Below are positions 1-7,986 of a stretch of 22,504 nucleotides of DNA, piece after piece. The position numbers and the translations under genes were made by a program. How positions within the stretch are numbered: position 1 is the stretch's first letter; every line of letters begins with the position of its first letter. A model generated the notes under the pieces. That model searched no databases, was not told the DNA's origin, and saw only the letters and a program-made list of their open reading frames with translations. Source of the DNA: JAYXXU01 sp049301135 (GTDB lineage: Bacteria; Pseudomonadota; Gammaproteobacteria; Pseudomonadales; Moraxellaceae); contig JBAQKP010000095.1 of NCBI GenBank assembly GCA_049301135.1, forward strand, positions 1 through 22,504, written 5' to 3'.

Positions 1-1475
1 CCCCAATAACTTGGCTTCAAGCGACGCAATCCTTGCCAGCGGGTGGTTGCGTTTCGGGTCTTTTGCACGATGTCATATAGCAAAAACCCCAGCACCCAGA
101 CACACAGTACGCTGGTTAACATCACCATCCACGCAGTCTGACCACTCAGCCACACCGCCAAACCCAGTCCGACCAAGACGCTGGTCACGGCCATTTTCAG
201 CAACGCGCCATAGATCGGCTGACGCTGCTCTTTCCACTGGGTCAGCGGCGCAACCGCCATAAACACCAACAATAGCCACGTCAACGGCGCAAATAACGCA
301 TTAAAATATGGCGCACCGACCGAAACTTGCCCCAATTTCAGCGCATCCGCCAGCAACGGATACAACGTCCCAATCAGCACCACACTGGTCGCCACCAGCA
401 AAATAACATTATTGATCACCAACAGGGTTTCGCGTGACCACAACGCATAGCGCGATTCAGCGGTCAGTCGCCAACCGCGTAGTGCAAACATCAGCAGGCC
501 AAAACCGACCACGATGCCCAAAATACTCAGCACAAACATGCCACGGGTCGGATCTGCCGCAAACGAATGTACCGAGGTAATCACCCCAGAACGCACCAAG
601 AACGTCCCGAGCAGACTCAGCGCAAACGCCAGAATCGCCAGCATCACCGTCCATGCTTTAAACACACCGCGTTTTTCACACACCGCCAACGAGTGAATCA
701 ATGCAGTTGCCGCCAACCACGGCATAAACGAAGCATTTTCGACTGGATCCCAAAACCACCAGCCACCCCAGCCCAACTCGTAATATGCCCACCACGAGCC
801 CAGCCCAATCCCAACCGTTAAAAAGCCCCACGCCGCCAACGTCCACGGCCGCGACCAGCGTGTCCACGCCGAATCCAACCGACCCGCCCACAGCGCCGCC
901 ATCGCAAACGCAAACGGCACGGCCAACCCGACATACCCCATGTACAGCGTCGGCGGATGCACGATCAGGCCAAAATCCTGCAACAGTGGATTCAAATCCT
1001 TACCATCGACCGGCAACATGGGCAACGAATGCTCAAATGGCGACGAGGTAAAAATCACAAAACTGAGCATGCCGACTTGTACCGCACCCAAAATCGCCAG
1101 TACCCGCGCCCGCATGTCCAGCGGTAAACCACGGCTAAACGCCGCCACTGCCGCACACCAACCTGCCAAAATCGTCACCCACAACAGCAATGAACCCTCA
1201 TGGCCACCCCAGACTGCCGATAACTGGTAGTACCACGGCAACAAACTATTGGAATGGCCTGCCACATACACCAGCGAAAAGTCATTGTTTAAAAAGGCAA
1301 CGGCCAGACACGACAACGCACCCAATAGCGCCAAAAACTGTGCTGTGGCTAAAGAAGGAGCGAGTTGTTGCCAGAGTAACTGTCGGCGTAGCACGCCAAA
1401 GGTCGGTAAGATAGCTTGCAATAGCGCAATGACCAGTCCGGTCATCAGCAGGAAGTGTCCCAATTCGGCGGACAT
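1..1475 (-). CDS. ccmF: Cytochrome c-type biogenesis protein CcmF, 3'-truncated by window edge
   Basis: This is the haem lyase core subunit of the type I cytochrome c maturation system. In the inner membrane it attaches haem, delivered by CcmE, to CXXCH motifs of apocytochrome c with CcmH. The minus-strand frame is open from ATG at 1475 to the left edge, giving about 491 codons of a protein usually near 650, so roughly the last 150 residues lie outside. Visible family marks are the HEGSLLLW stretch near the N-terminus, a VHPPTLYMGYVG segment, and the tryptophan-rich WWD haem-handling motif (WGGWWFWDPVEN, about residues 235-247), among many hydrophobic helices. The partial frame ends in PSYWG. 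A GAGGAG Shine-Dalgarno lies just upstream of the start. A strong terminator separates it from the upstream gene, so it probably heads its own transcript. NrfE-type paralogues share the motif and are the main alternative. Confidence 0.93.
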   Translation of the reverse strand, partial: MSAELGHFLLMTGLVIALLQAILPTFGVLRRQLLWQQLAPSLATAQFLALLGALSCLAVAFLNNDFSLVYVAGHSNSLLPWYYQLSAVWGGHEGSLLLWVTILAGWCAAVAAFSRGLPLDMRARVLAILGAVQVGMLSFVIFTSSPFEHSLPMLPVDGKDLNPLLQDFGLIVHPPTLYMGYVGLAVPFAFAMAALWAGRLDSAWTRWSRPWTLAAWGFLTVGIGLGSWWAYYELGWGGWWFWDPVENASFMPWLAATALIHSLAVCEKRGVFKAWTVMLAILAFALSLLGTFLVRSGVITSVHSFAADPTRGMFVLSILGIVVGFGLLMFALRGWRLTAESRYALWSRETLLVINNVILLVATSVVLIGTLYPLLADALKLGQVSVGAPYFNALFAPLTWLLLVFMAVAPLTQWKEQRQPIYGALLKMAVTSVLVGLGLAVWLSGQTAWMVMLTSVLCVWVLGFLLYDIVQKTRNATTRWQGLRRLKPSYW

Positions 1476-1499
1476 GCGAACTCCTCAGCGAACGTGCGA

Positions 1500-1528
1500 A
1501 TACGAGCGTTAAACAGCCTAACTGCCAA
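1500..1528 (-). promoter_or_regulatory. Possible weak promoter for ccmF
   Basis: Read on the minus strand, a TTGGCA hexamer (1523-1528) and a poor -10-like TCGTAT (1500-1505) are 17 bp apart. They lie between the upstream terminator and the ccmF start. The -35 is good and the -10 weak. The main argument is that ccmF needs a promoter downstream of that terminator. Confidence 0.25.
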
Positions 1529-1539
1529 CACACCGACAT

Positions 1540-1571
1540 AAAAACGGCGCACAAGCATAGCATGTGCGCCG
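1540..1571 (-). terminator. Intrinsic terminator after the DUF445 gene
   Basis: A perfect 9-bp stem (1545-1553 with 1563-1571; arms CGGCGCACA and TGTGCGCCG) closes a 9-nt loop. On the minus strand it is followed directly by five T residues (complement of A at 1540-1544). It lies about 30 bp beyond the DUF445 stop codon and insulates ccmF from it. Confidence 0.85.
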
Positions 1572-1602
1572 GTACTCACGCGAATCAACGACAGGACAAA
1601 AC

Positions 1603-2904
1603 CTACAGAAACGCCACAAACAAATGGATCAAACCGGCAAAAAACCCCGTCACGCCACCCAAAGTAATCAACATCCACTCGTCTTCACGAAAGGCCGGAC
1701 GCAGCAGATTTTGGAACTCATACGAACTCAGAGCAGCGATCCGATCACGCAAAATATAATAGATTTTTTCAGCGCGACTTTCATTGAGCTTCGGATCAGC
1801 GACCGGAACCATGGTCATCTCAATCGACTTATCAATCAAATCACTTTTAAGCTGTGCATACTCTTTCCAACCTAGACTCATCTGTAAGGTGGTACGCACC
1901 AGCGGTGTTTCGAGTACCGTGTTGATGTGGCGTTTTAAAATCCGCCGCGTCCGATGCTTGCGCGAGCCGTACATCATCTCTGACATGATCCGCTCAATCG
2001 TGATCAACTCACGGGTGGTAATGTGTGCAAATACCTCAGAGACTTCAGCTTGCCGCTGCATAAATGCACCCTGAAAACTGTATTGACCGATATGCGGCAA
2101 GGTCGGCCACATAAACGGAAAGCTTTTTGAGACTTTAAACAGCTTTAAGAAACGGAATTTGACCGGCTCGACCGGATTAAACACCATCCAAATCGCAATC
2201 CAATTGGTCAGCAAGCCCCACAGCGCCGCCCATGCGGGCACAGTCCAGTGCCACGGCACGACCAGCCAGACAAACATCTGCACAAAACCAAAGAACAAAC
2301 CGATCACGGCACTGATATGCCAAATAAAATTAATTTCTTTTTGGCCGACCGTTAAAAACATCCGTACCATCAGGCCACGGTCATTTTCCATTTGGCTGAC
2401 CACCATTTCACGCATATCGACCAAGCTCTCGACATTCATGGTCAGCTCAGTCACCAACTCGCGCAACACCACTGGCAACTGTTTACGCGCTTGTGCATAA
2501 ATCCGCCGTTTAACCGAGTACGGTAGATTTTCCCACAGCAGCTCGTTACGCTCAATCATCACCTCATCAATCAGATGCTCCAGCTCCTTGGTCATCTGTT
2601 CGCTGATCATCATCGCCATTTCTTCGGGATTCATTGCCGTAAAAAACTCTTGCAACGAACCCAGCTTCGACAAGGTCTGATCGACGATCATGCCAGAGAT
2701 CTTGCCCGCTTTGCGCGGCACAATGCCCTGCCAACCGACAGGCAAACGCCCGAGATGAAAGCCCCAGAAGGTTAATGGATAAAACACCATTTTGAGCGCC
2801 ATCCAAACATGCGCCCAAGTTACAAAAGCTGTCACCGGTGCAATGCTGAGAAATGCCCAAAAATCAGGACGGCTAATTAACGCCTGCCAGTACTGCTCAA
2901 TCAT
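1603..2904 (-). CDS. DUF445 family integral membrane protein
   Basis: This is a 433-residue protein of the DUF445 family, whose biochemical function is not established. The family signature appears twice. Near the N-terminus is a hydrophobic segment ending in a VFYP-type motif, followed by the GWQGIVPRKAGKIS block. Mid-protein comes LLTNWIAIWMVFNPVEP, the canonical 'TN-x-x-A-x-x-x-x-F-x-P' element, followed by another soluble stretch. The two halves flank charged, probably helical regions (about residues 50-180 and 255-400), and a final hydrophobic helix ends the chain. I chose ATG 2904. A GTG 12 bp upstream (2916) in the same frame is the alternative; neither has a strong ribosome site, though GGA sits about 8 nt before 2904. 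It is followed by a clear terminator and appears to be monocistronic. Nothing nearby reveals its job. Confidence 0.85.
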   Translation of the reverse strand: MIEQYWQALISRPDFWAFLSIAPVTAFVTWAHVWMALKMVFYPLTFWGFHLGRLPVGWQGIVPRKAGKISGMIVDQTLSKLGSLQEFFTAMNPEEMAMMISEQMTKELEHLIDEVMIERNELLWENLPYSVKRRIYAQARKQLPVVLRELVTELTMNVESLVDMREMVVSQMENDRGLMVRMFLTVGQKEINFIWHISAVIGLFFGFVQMFVWLVVPWHWTVPAWAALWGLLTNWIAIWMVFNPVEPVKFRFLKLFKVSKSFPFMWPTLPHIGQYSFQGAFMQRQAEVSEVFAHITTRELITIERIMSEMMYGSRKHRTRRILKRHINTVLETPLVRTTLQMSLGWKEYAQLKSDLIDKSIEMTMVPVADPKLNESRAEKIYYILRDRIAALSSYEFQNLLRPAFREDEWMLITLGGVTGFFAGLIHLFVAFL

Positions 2905-2910
2905 GCTTGA

Positions 2911-2949
2911 ATCCACATCAACCCATCACCGTCGATCATCCACATCAAC
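2911..2949. repeat. Short direct repeat at the start of the DUF445 gene
   Basis: The 12-mer ATCCACATCAAC occurs perfectly at 2911-2922 and again at 2938-2949, 27 bp apart. The pair lies on the 5' edge of the DUF445 gene, the first copy covering the alternative GTG start. It could be a small tandem duplication or a binding site; nothing in the sequence decides. Confidence 0.5.
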
Positions 2950-3004
2950 GGTGCTACGTTATTGACTGATACCTCAACCCAAGGTCAAGGCGATGCCGAA
3001 AGGC

Positions 3005-3027
3005 CAACGATCCTTCTGCAATCGTTG
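3005..3027 (-). terminator. Weak candidate terminator hairpin
   Basis: CAACGAT (3005-3011) and ATCGTTG (3021-3027) form a 7-bp stem just beyond the stop codon of the exported protein gene. The minus-strand sequence after it has only a short T run, so termination would be inefficient if it occurs. Confidence 0.3.
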
Positions 3028-3050
3028 TTGAGGGTGAGATCGGTAGCGGC

Positions 3051-3614
3051 TTAGAGCACCCCAAGACCGAAGGTGACACTAAACAGCAGCATCGGGGTCG
3101 CACGTTTTTTGACACCGTTATTGGCAGTATCTTCTTCACCAGCGGCAACAGCGACACTGGCAGAGCCACTACGCAACGCGTTTTGCCATAAATAAGACAG
3201 TTCTAAGCCCGCACCGAGTCGATTATACAACTCGCCATTTAAGCTATCGCTTTCGACATGCCCGATAAAGCCACCCAAAAAATAACCGTTGCGGGTAGCA
3301 CCGCTATATTGGTATGGATAGCGCCAGCCGATTTGGCCTGCGATCTCCTCACCATCATAAAACTGCCCCGCTTTGGCATACACATTACCGTACTTGGTCG
3401 ATGCTTCCGCGTGCGCGGCGACCAAGGCATTCGACAGCCCAGCCCCGACATACAGTTTTTTTAGACCGTCAGTGTTCGGACGTTGTTCAATGCCGAACCA
3501 GTCGATCACGTCAGCTTGAGCGGACACCGCCAATAGCATGCCGATGCTTAGCGCGCCGATGCGTAACCCTTGGGTCAAGCGTCGGCTCATGTACTGCGTC
3601 ATGACTTGAGTCAT
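3051..3614 (-). CDS. Small exported protein, possible outer-membrane beta-barrel
   Basis: I do not recognise a named family. The 187-residue product begins with a Sec-type signal: RRLTQGLR, a hydrophobic core (IGALSIGMLLAV), then SAQA, with cleavage predicted before DVIDWF. The mature part of about 150 residues alternates polar and apolar residues, is rich in Gly, Tyr and Ala (LYVGAGLSNALVA, YFLGGFIGHVE, LGAGLELSYLW), and ends LLFSVTFGLGVL. That pattern is common in small outer-membrane barrels, but this is an inference. ATG 3614 has GGAGA about 7 nt upstream and is preferred. The GTG at 3620 is too close to that site, and ATG 3590 would give a more typical 26-residue signal but lacks a ribosome site. 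It stands between the symporter and DUF445 genes with gaps of about 150 bp on each side, so it is probably a separate unit. Confidence 0.75.
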   Translation of the reverse strand: MTQVMTQYMSRRLTQGLRIGALSIGMLLAVSAQADVIDWFGIEQRPNTDGLKKLYVGAGLSNALVAAHAEASTKYGNVYAKAGQFYDGEEIAGQIGWRYPYQYSGATRNGYFLGGFIGHVESDSLNGELYNRLGAGLELSYLWQNALRSGSASVAVAAGEEDTANNGVKKRATPMLLFSVTFGLGVL

Positions 3615-3713
3615 GGTCACTCTCCGTGGTCAGTTTTGATTGTAGTGACACCATCAATGGTATCCGTGTCGCACCGGCAGACTGTAGCAGAAAAAATCTC
3701 GCAATGTTCTAAT

Positions 3714-3754
3714 CTGCCCAGTCAATCTGTGATGACCCGCATACTGCTGGGCAG
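3714..3754. repeat. 8-bp perfect inverted repeat in spacer
   Basis: CTGCCCAG (3714-3721) and CTGGGCAG (3747-3754) are perfect complements with a 25-nt gap. They lie between the symporter stop codon and the exported-protein gene. Neither strand shows a T run after the stem, so it is not a clear terminator. It may be an operator or an RNA stem. Confidence 0.45.
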
Positions 3755-3763
3755 TGTAAAAAA

Positions 3764-5227
3764 CTAGTCTGTAGCCGTCATTGGCTTAATACGTCGATTC
3801 GGCAGGAATAAACTGCCGATGATCATCCCGAGTACCGAAGCAACAAAACCGGCTAATTCTGGTGGACAGATTGCGACTGCGGCGGGACTCAGATACGGCA
3901 GCAGCAACCAGACCGACACACCAGACGCAATCGCTAGCCGCGCACCGTTGTGATTGGCACGCTTCCAGTACAAGCCAAACGCCAATGGCACGAATGCACC
4001 GACCAACACCACCTGATAAGCGCTTTCGACCATCTGAAAAATCGTCAAATCGGAATTAAAGGCAAAAATCAGCACACAGCCACCGAACAACAACACAATC
4101 CCGCGCACGACCCAGAGGAATTGATGATCAGGCAAATTGGGCAACAACGGCTTAATCATGTTATTGCCGACCAGTACCGAAGGCGCCAGCAACGTGCCAG
4201 AGGCGGTACTCATGATCGCAGACAACAGCGCACCAAAGAACAAAATCTGCGAAAACAGCGGAGTATGCTGCATGATCAACGACGGCAACACCATCTCAGA
4301 ATCACCACCTTCACCCAACTGCCGTGTAATCATCTCAGGATCAATAAAGAACGCGGTATACGCCAAATAAATCGGAATGAAGGCAAACAATAAATACAGC
4401 AGCCCACCAAAAATCGCACCATTGCGGGCAACTTTTTCACTCTTGGCGGACATGACACGCTGGAATACATCTTGCTGCGGAATCGAGCCTAGACCCAACG
4501 TGATCAACGCGGCAATAAAGCCCAATACCGCGACCAAATTACCCTCTGGCAAGAAATTCATTTTGCCTTGTGCTTCAGCGTGTGCCAGTACCGCCATCGC
4601 CCCGCCGTCGATTTGACCGGTGATAAACCACGCAATAAACAGCAGGCCGACCATAATCAAGGTCATCTGAAAAAAATCAGTCAGTGCCACCGACCACATG
4701 CCGCCATATAACGTATAGCTGATGACAATTAATGCGCCAATCACTGTACCCGTCTCACGACTGATCGCACCATCAGTCAGCACACTGAACACCAGACCCA
4801 GCGCCATCATCTGCGCGGCCACCCAGCCCAGATAAGACAGCATAATCACCAATGACGTGACCAACTCAACATCACGCCCATAACGCACTCGGTAATAATC
4901 ACCGATGGTCAGCAACTTCATGCGATACAGCGGCACGGCAAAAAACAACCCAACCAAAATCAAGCACAGCGCCGCGCCAAATGGATCAGCGACAATCCCG
5001 CCCAAGCCTTCAGCAATAAAGGTCGATGACGTTCCCAACACGGTCTCAGAACCGAACCACGTCGCAAACACGGTTGCCGTGACCATATAAATCGGCAGCG
5101 AGCGCCCCGCCACCATATAATCGGTGCTGTTTTTAACCCGTCTGGCTGCATAAAAACCAATGCCAATCGACACCAGTAAATACAGCACAACCCAACCCAA
5201 TAACACGCCATTGTCACCAGTAAACAT
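3764..5227 (-). CDS. Sodium:solute symporter family (SSS) transporter
   Basis: This 487-residue inner-membrane permease belongs to the SSS family (PutP-like fold), which couples Na+ entry to uptake of small solutes such as amino acids, sugars or organic acids. It has about 13 strongly hydrophobic segments along its whole length. Family blocks include GFYAARRVKNSTDYMVAGRS near the N-terminus, a TWFGSETVLG helix, a TLYGGMWSVALTDFFQ segment, and IPQQDVFQRVMSAKS in the middle, which is highly typical of SSS carriers. The substrate cannot be read from the sequence. ATG 5227 is preceded by a G-rich ribosome site about 10 nt upstream. It is divergent from mrdA with a 261-bp spacer and shares no operon with the genes downstream. 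Confidence 0.88.
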   Translation of the reverse strand: MFTGDNGVLLGWVVLYLLVSIGIGFYAARRVKNSTDYMVAGRSLPIYMVTATVFATWFGSETVLGTSSTFIAEGLGGIVADPFGAALCLILVGLFFAVPLYRMKLLTIGDYYRVRYGRDVELVTSLVIMLSYLGWVAAQMMALGLVFSVLTDGAISRETGTVIGALIVISYTLYGGMWSVALTDFFQMTLIMVGLLFIAWFITGQIDGGAMAVLAHAEAQGKMNFLPEGNLVAVLGFIAALITLGLGSIPQQDVFQRVMSAKSEKVARNGAIFGGLLYLLFAFIPIYLAYTAFFIDPEMITRQLGEGGDSEMVLPSLIMQHTPLFSQILFFGALLSAIMSTASGTLLAPSVLVGNNMIKPLLPNLPDHQFLWVVRGIVLLFGGCVLIFAFNSDLTIFQMVESAYQVVLVGAFVPLAFGLYWKRANHNGARLAIASGVSVWLLLPYLSPAAVAICPPELAGFVASVLGMIIGSLFLPNRRIKPMTATD

Positions 5228-5331
5228 GGGCTTTTATCCCCCCAGAGTTGTTGATTTGCTGATCAAAACCCAATCAAACACCACGGCCGTCCAGCATGAA
5301 TGACCACCACATCAAGGGCACAACGCGCGTG

Positions 5332-5360
5332 ATTTTAGACAAAAGCCCCGCCACTGTCGC
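5332..5360 (-). promoter_or_regulatory. Candidate promoter for the SSS transporter
   Basis: On the minus strand, GCGACA (5355-5360) and TAAAAT (5332-5337) are separated by 17 bp. The -10 is good and the -35 moderate. It would give a 5' leader of about 100 nt. Confidence 0.4.
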
Positions 5361-5431
5361 GTATTTTGTCGCGCCTTATGTCGGTTCGCGGCACGCTGCC
5401 TTGCCGACTGCATGCTTTTATTTGGCACAAT

Positions 5432-5472
5432 GATTGGCAGTTGAGTCAGTAACAGCTAAAATCATGCCAATC
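5432..5472. promoter_or_regulatory. Inverted repeat bracketing the mrdA promoter
   Basis: GATTGGCA (5432-5439) and TGCCAATC (5465-5472) are perfect complements 25 bp apart. The left arm contains the mrdA -35 hexamer and the right arm covers the expected transcription start. This is the geometry of an operator, though chance or an RNA structure cannot be excluded. Confidence 0.4.
5434..5462 (+). promoter_or_regulatory. Sigma-70 type promoter for mrdA-rsmD
   Basis: TTGGCA (5434-5439) and TAAAAT (5457-5462) are separated by exactly 17 bp, each matching consensus at five of six positions. The predicted start is near 5469, leaving a leader of about 20 nt before the mrdA ATG. Confidence 0.65.
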
Positions 5473-5488
5473 TTGATATCAGCCCGCC

Positions 5489-7429
5489 ATGAAACGACCC
5501 ACCCGTCTTAAAAACATTCAGCAAGAACAACAACTGTTTCGGCGACGTTTGCTGCTGGCGGCAACGCTGGTTTTCGTTTGTTTGTGCGGGATTGCGACGC
5601 GTTATGCCTATTTACAAATCAGCCAATACGAACAATACCGTGCGGCCGCCGAAAAAAACCGTATTCGCTTGCAAGCCGTACCACCAACACGCGGCTATAT
5701 TTACGACCGCAACGGCATTTTATTGGCCGACAATCATCCAGTATTTACCGCACTGATTGGCCCTGAAGACTACCCACAGGTCGAGCTAAAACTGGCTGAG
5801 TTGGTCAAGATTTTTGAGATGACCACGGATGATTTAAATAAATTTTTAAGCCGGATTAAACGAGCACGCAGCAGCGACGATGTCGCCCTGAAAATCGACC
5901 TGAATGAACGGCAAATCGCCCGCTTTAGTGAGCGGCGCGCCGAATTTCCAGGCGTAAAAATCGACACCAAGATGACCCGCTTTTATCCGCACCGTGAGCT
6001 GTTTGCACACGTGATCGGCTATGTCGGCAGGATCAATGAAAAAGAATCCGAGAAAATTGATAAAGTGGCTTATGGGGGCACTGATTTAATCGGTAAAATC
6101 GGCATCGAAAAGCAATACGAACATCTGTTGCTGGGCACCCCCGGCTATCAATACATCGAAACCAATGCGCATGGCAAAGTGCTGCGCCAACTCGGCCAAA
6201 CCGCACCGACTCGCGGCAATGATTTGTTTTTATCCATCGACTACGGCATTCAAAAAATCGCACAAGAACAACTGGCTGGACGACGCGGGGCGATTGTCGC
6301 GCTCGACCCCAAGACCGGTGAAGTGTTGGCGTTTGTCAGTAATCCGAGCTTTGACCCGAATCCGTTTATTGCGGGGATCAGCAGTAAAGCCTATGCGCTG
6401 CTGCGGGATGATCCCGACCAGCCGATGTATAACCGTGTGATTCAAGGCACTTATCCACCAGGGTCGACGATCAAACCGTTTGAGGGCTTGGGCGGTATTC
6501 ATTATGGCTTGGTCAATTGGGAGTCGCGGATTTATGATCCGGGTTATTTTACCTTGCCGGGTGATAGCCATAAATTTCGCGATTGGAAAAAAAGCGGGCA
6601 TGGCGTGGTCGATATGAATAAGGCAATTGCCCAATCCGTCGATACGTATTTTTATATTCTCGGCTATCGAATGGGCATTGAGCGGATGCACGATTGGATG
6701 GTGCATTTCGGATTTGGTGCGCGCACCGGTATTGATTTGCCGAGCGAGAGTAAAGGCATTTATCCATCGGCAGCGTGGAAATTACGCACCCGTGACAGCA
6801 AATGGCTACCCGGTGAAACCATCTCTGTCAGCATCGGGCAAGGTTATTTTACCGCAACCCCACTGCAAGTGGCGATGGCCACCGCGATTACCGCCAATAA
6901 AGGCTGGCATATTACCCCGCACCTGCTACACAAAAGCGAAGGGGCGATTGCGCATACGATTTCGCATCAGCCTGACTACAAACTACCTTATCAGGGCGAA
7001 GCAGCCGATTGGGACAAGATGCGTGACGCGATGGTGGGGGTGCTGCACTCACCGAACGGCACGGCCAAAAAAATCGGTGCACGCACCAAAGGCTATCAAA
7101 TCGCAGGCAAAACCGGCACAGCACAGGTCAAGAGCATCGCGCAAGGCGCACGCTACAATCGGGCAGCACTGGATCAACGCCACTGGGATCATGCGTGGTT
7201 TAACGGGTTTGCGCCTGCCGATGATCCCAAAATTGCCTTAGCGATCTTGGTCGAAAACGGTCAATCTGGCAGTGGTACAGCAGCACCAATTGCTAAAGCA
7301 ATTTTTGATTATGTGGTACATGAACGTGAGCGCAATCCTATTCGGCCAGATCCGACACTCATGCAACACCCTAAACTGATCGACAGCACAGCCACAGCCA
7401 CAGCCACAGCCACAGCGAGTAGACCATGA
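5489..7429 (+). CDS. mrdA: Penicillin-binding protein 2, peptidoglycan transpeptidase
   Basis: This class B penicillin-binding protein crosslinks peptidoglycan during cell elongation, working with RodA in the inner membrane and periplasm. The 646 residues match the usual length of about 630. A short basic cytoplasmic tail is followed by one transmembrane helix (about residues 20-43, LLLAATLVFVCLCGIA). Next comes the pedestal domain with RGYIYDRNGILLADN, and then the transpeptidase domain. Catalytic motifs are all present: STIK with the acylated Ser at 326, SVD at 383-385, and KTGTAQ at 541-546. The C-terminus ends in an unusual run of five Thr-Ala pairs encoded by a hexanucleotide repeat. No rodA follows; instead the stop overlaps the rsmD start (ATGA). 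The ribosome site is weak. Identification as PBP2 rather than PBP3 rests on overall wording and the RGYIYDRNG block. Confidence 0.95.
   Translation: MKRPTRLKNIQQEQQLFRRRLLLAATLVFVCLCGIATRYAYLQISQYEQYRAAAEKNRIRLQAVPPTRGYIYDRNGILLADNHPVFTALIGPEDYPQVELKLAELVKIFEMTTDDLNKFLSRIKRARSSDDVALKIDLNERQIARFSERRAEFPGVKIDTKMTRFYPHRELFAHVIGYVGRINEKESEKIDKVAYGGTDLIGKIGIEKQYEHLLLGTPGYQYIETNAHGKVLRQLGQTAPTRGNDLFLSIDYGIQKIAQEQLAGRRGAIVALDPKTGEVLAFVSNPSFDPNPFIAGISSKAYALLRDDPDQPMYNRVIQGTYPPGSTIKPFEGLGGIHYGLVNWESRIYDPGYFTLPGDSHKFRDWKKSGHGVVDMNKAIAQSVDTYFYILGYRMGIERMHDWMVHFGFGARTGIDLPSESKGIYPSAAWKLRTRDSKWLPGETISVSIGQGYFTATPLQVAMATAITANKGWHITPHLLHKSEGAIAHTISHQPDYKLPYQGEAADWDKMRDAMVGVLHSPNGTAKKIGARTKGYQIAGKTGTAQVKSIAQGARYNRAALDQRHWDHAWFNGFAPADDPKIALAILVENGQSGSGTAAPIAKAIFDYVVHERERNPIRPDPTLMQHPKLIDSTATATATATASRP
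7388..7416 (+). repeat. Hexanucleotide tandem repeat (ACAGCC) in the mrdA 3' end
   Basis: Four perfect ACAGCC units (7388-7411) plus a near-complete fifth encode alternating Thr-Ala at the PBP2 C-terminus. Units are six bases, so gain or loss keeps the frame. The array ends about 10 bp before the overlapping rsmD start codon. Confidence 0.9.
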
Positions 7430-7986
7430 ATCGAGTACGGATTATCGGTGGACAATGGAAACGCCGCTTGGTGCAATTTGAATCACTCGACGGCTTACGT
7501 CCCACGCCAGATCGAGTGCGCGAAACCTTGTTTAATTGGCTGATGTGGGAGATGCCCAACGCTCGGGTACTTGATCTGTGTGCCGGTAGTGGTGCGTTGG
7601 GGATCGAGGCACTCTCACGCGGTGCAGCGTATTGCAGCTTTATCGAGCCGCAGCGCAAACAAGCAGATCGACTACGCAGCGAGCTGTTACAACTCGGTGC
7701 AACGGCCAGCCAATTTGAAGTGTTAAACCTCAGCGCCCAACAGGCCACCATGCTACAACATGACCAGTATGACCTGCTGTTTTTAGATCCACCCTATGCA
7801 CTCAATCTCTGGCAAACGCTGGCCGCACAATACGCAAGCCGACTCAGTCCAGCCGCATGGATCTACGTTGAGGCTGATCGTGCGCTCGACACGCTTGGCC
7901 TGCCCGCCGATTGGCAACTGCATCGACAGACCCGCGCCGGTAGCGTGCAATGTGGCTTGTTTCGGGTACAGGCTGCAACCACTTAA
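7426..7986 (+). CDS. rsmD: 16S rRNA (guanine(966)-N(2))-methyltransferase
   Basis: RsmD methylates G966 in the P-site region of 16S rRNA within assembled 30S particles, using S-adenosylmethionine. The 186-residue protein has the family N-terminus RIIGGQWKRR, then LRPTPDRVRETLFNWL. The SAM-binding loop is VLDLCAGSGALGIEALSRGA (about residues 48-67), and the catalytic LFLDPPY motif has Asp at 121. Length is normal. The start codon overlaps the mrdA stop by four bases, so translation is probably coupled and both are expressed from the mrdA promoter. rsmD is more often found beside ftsY or coaD, so pairing with mrdA is a local arrangement, not a functional link that I can show. Confidence 0.95.
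   Translation: MNRVRIIGGQWKRRLVQFESLDGLRPTPDRVRETLFNWLMWEMPNARVLDLCAGSGALGIEALSRGAAYCSFIEPQRKQADRLRSELLQLGATASQFEVLNLSAQQATMLQHDQYDLLFLDPPYALNLWQTLAAQYASRLSPAAWIYVEADRALDTLGLPADWQLHRQTRAGSVQCGLFRVQAATT

Noticed and set aside
1..1500. Several short plus-strand frames at the left end
   Set aside because: They are opposite the ccmF coding frame, which explains the region completely.
3714..3754. Inverted repeat as terminator of the symporter gene
   Set aside because: The stem is perfect but the gap is 25 nt and neither strand has a following T run, so it is recorded only as an inverted repeat.
6627..7241. 204-codon alternative plus-strand frame inside mrdA
   Set aside because: It lies fully within the transpeptidase coding region in another frame and is rich in Arg, Pro and Cys, typical of a shadow frame.
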